Of a stretch of DNA of 64,000 nucleotides, positions 59,131 through 64,000 are shown in pieces (the first letter of the stretch is position 1; each line of letters begins with the position of its first letter). The stretch is from Nocardioides sp. TF02-7 (GTDB lineage: Bacteria; Actinomycetota; Actinomycetes; Propionibacteriales; Nocardioidaceae). The notes beneath the pieces are model-generated. The model searched no databases and was not told the DNA's origin. It saw only the letters and a program-made list of their open reading frames with translations. The stretch spans positions 2,976,001-3,040,000 of the forward strand of contig NZ_CP092535.1 in NCBI RefSeq assembly GCF_022437945.1. Reading direction: 5' to 3'. The translations under genes and the position numbers were made by a program.

Positions 59131-59778
59131 GCGGCCGGCGGCCCGCGCCCGCTGCGCCGCGGCGCCGGGCACGCCTGCTGCAGGTGGTGGTGGTCGCGTC
59201 GCTGCTCCTGCTCGGGCTCACGGTCCTGGTGGCGACCGACGCCGTCCAGGGCGCCGATGACGCCGCGAAGGAGCTCTTCCGCCCCGACGACATGTGGAGC
59301 ACCCCCGCAGCACCGCGCGGGCGAGGTCATCGACGGGCTCAAGCCGCTCCACGTGGTCGCCGGGGCGGCGCTCCTGGTCGGGTGGACGTCGCTGCGGTCG
59401 AGGACGGTGCGGCCCCTCGTCGTGCTGGGCGCCGCGGTCCTGGTGACCGCCGTGACGACCTGGGTCACCAAGCAGGTCCTCGACCGCCCCGACACGCACG
59501 GCATGGACACCGGCGGGAGCTACCCGTCCGGGCACGTCGCGGTCCTGCTGGTCGTGCTCGGCTGCCTGACCCTGGCGCGCCCCCGCTGGTGGACATGGCT
59601 CGGCACCGGCGTCGTCGTGGTGGTGATGGCGGTGGCGCTCATGCTGCAGGCGACGCACTGGCTGAGCGACATCGTGGGCGGCGCGCTGCTGGGCGTGGTC
59701 GTCGTGGCCGGCACCGCGGCGGTCGGCGACCGGCGGGAGGATCAGCGGGACCGCACCGACCCGGCGTCCTGCCGGTAG
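59127..59778 (+). CDS. PAP2-family phosphatase, membrane (one frame break)
   Basis: About 216 residues from GTG 59127, overlapping the epimerase stop by GTGA. Five to six transmembrane helices. PAP2 motifs: KQVLDRPDT (motif 1), [15 protein letters not shown] (S-x-P-S-G-H) and [15 protein letters not shown] (motif 3). One base too many near 59310 is removed to give [20 protein letters not shown]. It probably recycles polyprenyl diphosphate to the monophosphate needed by the initiating transferase. Confidence 0.88.
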
Positions 59779-61338
59779 GGGGAGGACCGCCACTGGGCCC
59801 ACCCGACGCGGTTGCCCTGCTCGAGCACCATGAACGACCACCGGCCGACGTAGCGGTTCCTCGACCAGCGGTTGTCCTGGTCGAAGGTGATCGCGCGCTC
59901 CACGGTCTGGCCCTGGTACGGCGACCACGGCGGGTACGTGCCCCAGTTGGAGAACAGCCCGACGAAGCCGCAGCCGCTGGAGACCGTGCAGGCACGGCCG
60001 ATCACGGACGGGTCGTGCCGGAACAGGTTCCCCCTGACCCGTAGGTGCTGGGTCTTCCACCGGCAGTCGTCGATGTAGGGCGCGCGGCCGATGAGGTCGG
60101 GGTCGCTGCAGGCCTCGACGGTGGCGACCGACGGGTTCACGAGGGTCGAGCTCTCCGTGCTCGTGTTGGCCGGCGAGCCGGCGAACCGGTCGGCGTTCTC
60201 CCCAGCCGACGACGGCCGACCAGTTGTTGACGAACCTGTTGCGGAGGACCGACAGCTCGCCGCGGTAGGAGCCGCGCACGCGGCTGTCCCCGCCCGACTC
60301 GGAGATGTAGAGCGCCGGCGTCGGGAAGCCGGGGTCGTCGGGGCCGTCGACCCACCCGTTGCGGGAGAAGGTGTTGGCCACGAACCGCGCGTTGTAGCTC
60401 GTCTCGTAGATGATCCCCTTGGCGTCGTTGCGGTCGATCACGTTGGCCTCGAACAGGAAGCCGGTGTTGTTGGTGTCGGCCCACAGGCCGACGCCGCGGT
60501 TGTGGTGGACCCAGTTGCGGACCACCCGGCCCTCCGAGGTCGCCCAGAACTTCCCGCCGCCCGTGCAGCCGCACCCCGGGTACCGGTTCTCCCAGTCGTC
60601 GGTGTTGTTGCCCACGATCTCGTTGCGCCGCACCGTCACCCGGCGCACCCCGTCGGGGTGGTAGGCGCTGAACCCGTACTGCCCGTTGTTCTTCAGGCAG
60701 TTGCCGAGGAGCCGGTTGCGCGAGCCCAGCATGACGCCGGCGCCGGCGTTGGCGACGATCGTGCTGTTGCGGACCGCCCACCCGGGGGCCGCGTCGTGGT
60801 TGACGACGCCCTCGTTGTGGTTGCCGCGCCGGGCACCGAAGCGGCGGATCGTCAGGTAGGCGATCGTCACGTCCGGCGCCTGTCCGCCGAAGGCGTACCG
60901 GTGGTGCCGCTGACCGTCGATGACCGCGCCGGGCGCCCCGATGAACGTCTGGTTCCGCTTGGGGATGATCTGGCTGAACTCGCCGCCGTCGAACCGGTGC
61001 ACGCCGGGGGCGAGCCAGAACGTGGTGCCCGGGGGTGCCGTCTGGGCCAGGCGCGCGACGTCCTGGGTCGGACGGACCCGGCGGGCGCCGCTCGGTGGCC
61101 GGCGCGGGCCCCTGAGCTCGGCGGTGCCGCACCTCCGGTCGGGGCGCACGCCGCGGTTGGGCACGTCCACCGGCGCGGTCGCCGGCTCGGCGGACACGCC
61201 GTCGGCCTGGTCGACCACGCCGCCGTCCGGCGCCAGGCAGGCGGTCGCGCCGAGGACGGCGACCGTCAGGCCGGTGACCAGCATCGCGCCGACGGTGCGG
61301 CGCGGGGACTCGTGGGGGTGACTCGTGGGGTGGCGCAC
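59742..61338 (-). CDS. Secreted right-handed parallel beta-helix protein (one frame break)
   Basis: About 531 residues from GTG 61338. A signal peptide ([20 protein letters not shown]; the ATAC may be a weak lipobox) is followed by a beta-helix domain with many short turns ([60 protein letters not shown]). Such folds are found in polysaccharide lyases, epimerases and hydrolases. One base too many near 60205 is removed to give [20 protein letters not shown]. In this cluster it may modify or cut the exported polymer. It overlaps the convergent phosphatase gene by 37 bases. Confidence 0.83.
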
Positions 61339-61340
61339 GG

Positions 61341-62634
61341 CTACTGCCCTCCTGGCCGGTCCGCACCGGCCGACTCGAACGTGCTCGGGCGATCTAGGAG
61401 AAACTCGTGGATCCGGGCGCACACGGCGGGTGCGGCGAACCTGGCGCGGGCGGCCTCCCAGCCGGCGTCGCCCATCGCGCCCCTCCGGGCCGGCGACCTG
61501 CGCGCGGGCGAGGACCCGCTCGAGCACGTCGGCCGCGGCCGCCGGGTCGTCGAGCGGCCAGAGCTCCCCGGTACGACCGGGCTCGACGAGCTCGGCGAGG
61601 CCACCGACCGGCGCGGCGACCACCGGCAGTCCGGCTGCCATCGCCTCCGCCACCGCGATGCCGAAGCTCTCCATCCGCGCCGCGTGGCAGTAGACCCGGT
61701 GCTCGGCGAGGACCCGCGGGACGTCGTCCGTGTGCCCGAGGAACCGGACCTGGTCGGACAACTCGAGGTCCCGGGCCCGGCGCACCAGGGCGGCCCGGTC
61801 GGGACCCTCGCCGACGACGGTGAGGCTCGGCCGGGTGCCGCGGCGGGCCAGCTGGTGCAGGACGTCGAGCAGGTAGCCCTGGTTCTTGCGGGGCTCCAGC
61901 GAGCCCACCGTGACCAGGTCGCCCCGGCGGGTGGCCCGGCGGCCGGGCGGCTCCGGAGGTACGACGACCGGGTTGGGCACGACGACGGCGTCGACCTGCC
62001 GGGCGGCGGGGATCCGCTGCTCGACCGTGCGCCGGGCGAAGTCCGACACGTACACGATGCCGTCGAGACGCGGGACGACCTCGTCCTCGAGCGCCCGGAT
62101 GGCCCGGAAGCAGCGGCCTCCCCGGCGGATCTCGCCCTTGTCGGCCCACTCGTCGGCCTGGGAGACGTTGAAGTGCGCGGCCAGGACGACCGGCTGCCCC
62201 GGTCGCCGGACCCGCAGCGCGACCGCCGCCGACACCGGGCACTGGGCGTAGACGACGGCACCCGGCCGGGCCTGCAGTGCCGAGCGCAGCGGGGCGGCTA
62301 GGAACTCGGCGTGCCAGTGGCGGTACCACCACACCGCACCGGCCCGGGTCACCGGCCGCACGAGGAAGCGGCCGGCGAAGACCGGCCCCAGCAGCGGGGA
62401 CCTGCTCGAGAACGGGGTGACCAGGGTGACCGCGGAGTGGGAGTGCGGGTCGGCGGGCGGTTCGGGCTGCAGCTGCGCGAGCAGCGTGGAGACGTGGCTC
62501 TGCACGCCGGTCCCACCGGTCTCCCGCATCAGCGACGCGACCACGACCTGCCGCACCGCGGGTCCCCGGTCGCGGGCAGCGCTCGGGACGGCCGACGGGC
62601 TGGACGGGCTGGACAGGCTGGACGGGTCAGGCAT
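61341..62634 (-). CDS. Glycosyltransferase family 4 (one frame break)
   Basis: About 430 residues from ATG 62634. GT-B fold: the N-terminal part RQVVVASLMRETGGTGVQSH, the donor domain DLVTVGSLEPRKNQGYLLDV, and the E-x7-E motif MESFGIAVAEAMAAGLPVVA near residues 330-350. One base too many at about 61488 is removed to give AQVAGPEGAMGDAGWEAARA. Adds a sugar to the lipid-linked unit at the inner membrane face. Acceptor and donor cannot be read off. Confidence 0.9.
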
Positions 62635-64000
62635 CGGTGCCGCCTCGGTGGTCGCCGCCCACCGGCGCCGGGCCGACGAGGCTGCGCTCGGCCGCTCGGT
62701 GAGTGGCGGGAGACCGGTCGCCGGTGACGGCCGTGCCGAAGCGACCCGCCTCCGCCCGCAGCAGGGCCGACCACCAGACCGCGGCGGCCAGCACCGACGC
62801 GGCGGCCATGCCCCAGACCGCTCCGTGCGCGCCGGCCAGCACCGCGCCGAGGACCGCGAGCGCGAGGAGGAGCGCGGTCGAGACGAGCTGGCACCTCAGG
62901 GTGCGGTCGGCGCGGCCCAGGGCCCGCAGCCCCGCGGAGGGGCCGACGTGGAGGCAGCCGGCGGTCGCGCTGACGGCCACCGCCGGGAACAGGGCGTGCG
63001 CGTCGTCCCACGCGCTCCCGAGCAGAAGCTCCCCGGTGCCGTGGGGGAAGACGACCAGCACCACGACGGCCCAGGACCCGGCGGCGGCCGCCAGCGCCAC
63101 GCTGAGCGCCACGCACAGCCGGTGGAACGCGACGCGTCCGCGGTCCAAGCCTCGGACGGTCTCGGGCACCGCGACCTGCGCGACGCCCATCAGCATCGTC
63201 ACCACCGGGCCCATCAGCATCTCGGCGCCGCGGACCCCGCCGGCGGCCCGTACGCCGTCGGCCGCCGCCACCACGGTGGGCCGGACCTGCCCGCCCACAC
63301 CGAGCGCGATGTTCTCCGCGAGGAACCGGACGCCGAGGTCGCCGTGGTCGGCGAGCCAGGACCGGAGCTGCCGCGGATCGGGCACCGTCCCGGCCTGGAC
63401 CGATCCGACGACCGCGGCGACGTAGGCGGTGCCGCCGAACGCGAGCATGCACCAGCCGACCCCGGCCACGCCCACGATCTCGAGGGCGAGGAGGGCCGCG
63501 ACCATCAGGACGCTCCACACCACGTCGTTGGTGAACGCCTTGGCGCCCTGGCCGGAGGCGAAGAACGCGTAGCGCCAGCTGTCCTGCAGCGTCAGACCGG
63601 GCAGCGTGACGCCCAGGGCGACCATCGCGGCGCCGACCTCGGGGTGGTCCAGCACCGACCACGAGACGAGGCCGACGGCTGCGCAGAGGAGGCCGGCCAC
63701 CGTCCCGACGACGACCGCCGTCCCCGTCGCGGACACGGCTCCCCGCGCCCACCTCCGGTCGCCGTGGCCGCTGAACCGCACGACCAGCGGGTCGGTCGAC
63801 AGCCCGCGGTGGGCGCTGAGCACGACCGCGTACGCGACGAACGCGAGGCCGAGCGCACCGAGCGAGACCACGCCGAGGGACCGGGCGACGACGATGCCGA
63901 GCACGAAGTTCTGCAGGCTGGAGACGCCCTGGTCGAGGACGCCCCAGCTGAGCCTGCTCAGGATCGACCGGGGCGCGCGGATCACGGCCATGCGAGTCAC
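62627..64000 (-). CDS. Oligosaccharide flippase (Wzx-like MATE/PST family)
   Basis: Up to 457 residues. The frame reaches the right edge: GTG 63998-64000 is a possible start and ATG 63991 reads MAVIRAPRSILSRLS, so the gene may or may not be complete. About 12-14 transmembrane helices, with LQNFVLGIVVARSLGVVSLG at the start and paired helices throughout. Wzx-type proteins flip lipid-linked repeat units outward. It overlaps the glycosyltransferase gene by eight bases. Intact as seen. Confidence 0.88.
   Translation of the reverse strand: MTRMAVIRAPRSILSRLSWGVLDQGVSSLQNFVLGIVVARSLGVVSLGALGLAFVAYAVVLSAHRGLSTDPLVVRFSGHGDRRWARGAVSATGTAVVVGTVAGLLCAAVGLVSWSVLDHPEVGAAMVALGVTLPGLTLQDSWRYAFFASGQGAKAFTNDVVWSVLMVAALLALEIVGVAGVGWCMLAFGGTAYVAAVVGSVQAGTVPDPRQLRSWLADHGDLGVRFLAENIALGVGGQVRPTVVAAADGVRAAGGVRGAEMLMGPVVTMLMGVAQVAVPETVRGLDRGRVAFHRLCVALSVALAAAAGSWAVVVLVVFPHGTGELLLGSAWDDAHALFPAVAVSATAGCLHVGPSAGLRALGRADRTLRCQLVSTALLLALAVLGAVLAGAHGAVWGMAAASVLAAAVWWSALLRAEAGRFGTAVTGDRSPATHRAAERSLVGPAPVGGDHRGGTDA

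Noticed and set aside
1..64000. Programmed frameshifting as the cause of the breaks
   Set aside because: No common slippery site and no downstream structure; breaks occur at different homopolymers and in families not known to recode.

Overview
ORGANISM. The window is about 70% G+C, uses GTG starts freely and carries mycothiol chemistry (mca), so it comes from a mycothiol-making actinobacterium. The gene families suggest Nocardioides or a relative; the genus is an inference. About 40 genes or gene parts are broken by single-base indels, mostly one extra base in a short homopolymer (G4-G6, A5, T5, C5). They hit housekeeping and accessory genes alike, so I read them as sequence errors. For such genes I give the full span as one gene and name the break point.

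LAYOUT. 1-3.5 kb: mca, a small membrane protein, a LysE-type exporter, an MmcQ/YjbR protein, 3-hydroxybutyryl-CoA dehydrogenase and a 72-residue protein. 3.69-24.94 kb: a 21.2-kb integrative and probably mobilizable element inserted in the DUF255/thioredoxin-like gene (yyaL, the Rv1084 family). 24.8-44.4 kb: chromosomal genes, including reconstituted yyaL, a matrixin-like protease, a large LuxR/ATPase regulator, an Abhydrolase_9 protein, arginine deiminase, a META lipoprotein, an aldehyde dehydrogenase, a two-component system, a putative Mn exporter, Mn catalase and UdgX. 44.4-45.6 kb: two arrays of 32-bp repeats around a small membrane-protein gene. 45.6-50 kb: RlmC-like methyltransferase, GNAT, hemolysin-III/TrhA, AIM24 protein and short cis-prenyl transferase. 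50-64 kb: an exopolysaccharide cluster with initiating sugar transferase, sugar-nucleotide modification genes, glycosyltransferase, flippase and secreted glycan-active proteins.

THE ELEMENT. It entered yyaL at the codons for the conserved CHWCH motif. It left a 58-codon stub on the left and supplied a foreign 5' end on the right, so yyaL is whole again. The tyrosine integrase lies next to the right end. A 28-bp doubled GTGTATCACT repeat sits just inside each end and looks like integrase arm sites. Cargo, left to right: a RES toxin with an HTH/MbcA-like antitoxin; a 654-residue protein ending in a HEPN-like R-x4-H motif; two AlpA/excisionase-like proteins; an XRE regulator; a MobF (TraA/TrwC-type) relaxase; an unrecognised membrane-protein operon; and a type I restriction system (M-S-R) with an extra PD-(D/E)XK-like protein between S and R. 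This is a defence island on a mobilizable element. The best candidates for undescribed biology are the membrane-protein operon (12421-16093), the HEPN-like gene (6287-8251), the nuclease-like gene in the hsd operon (19519-20599) and the gene-restoring attachment site.

REPEATS. Four near-identical 50-bp palindromes (2.2, 3.5, 37.4 and 40.1 kb) sit on the stop codons of plus-strand genes, three of them between convergent genes. They look like a dedicated terminator or REP-like family. In host order, mca - small membrane protein - yyaL - hemolysin III - cis-prenyl transferase matches M. tuberculosis Rv1082-Rv1086, here opened up by many inserted genes and by the element.
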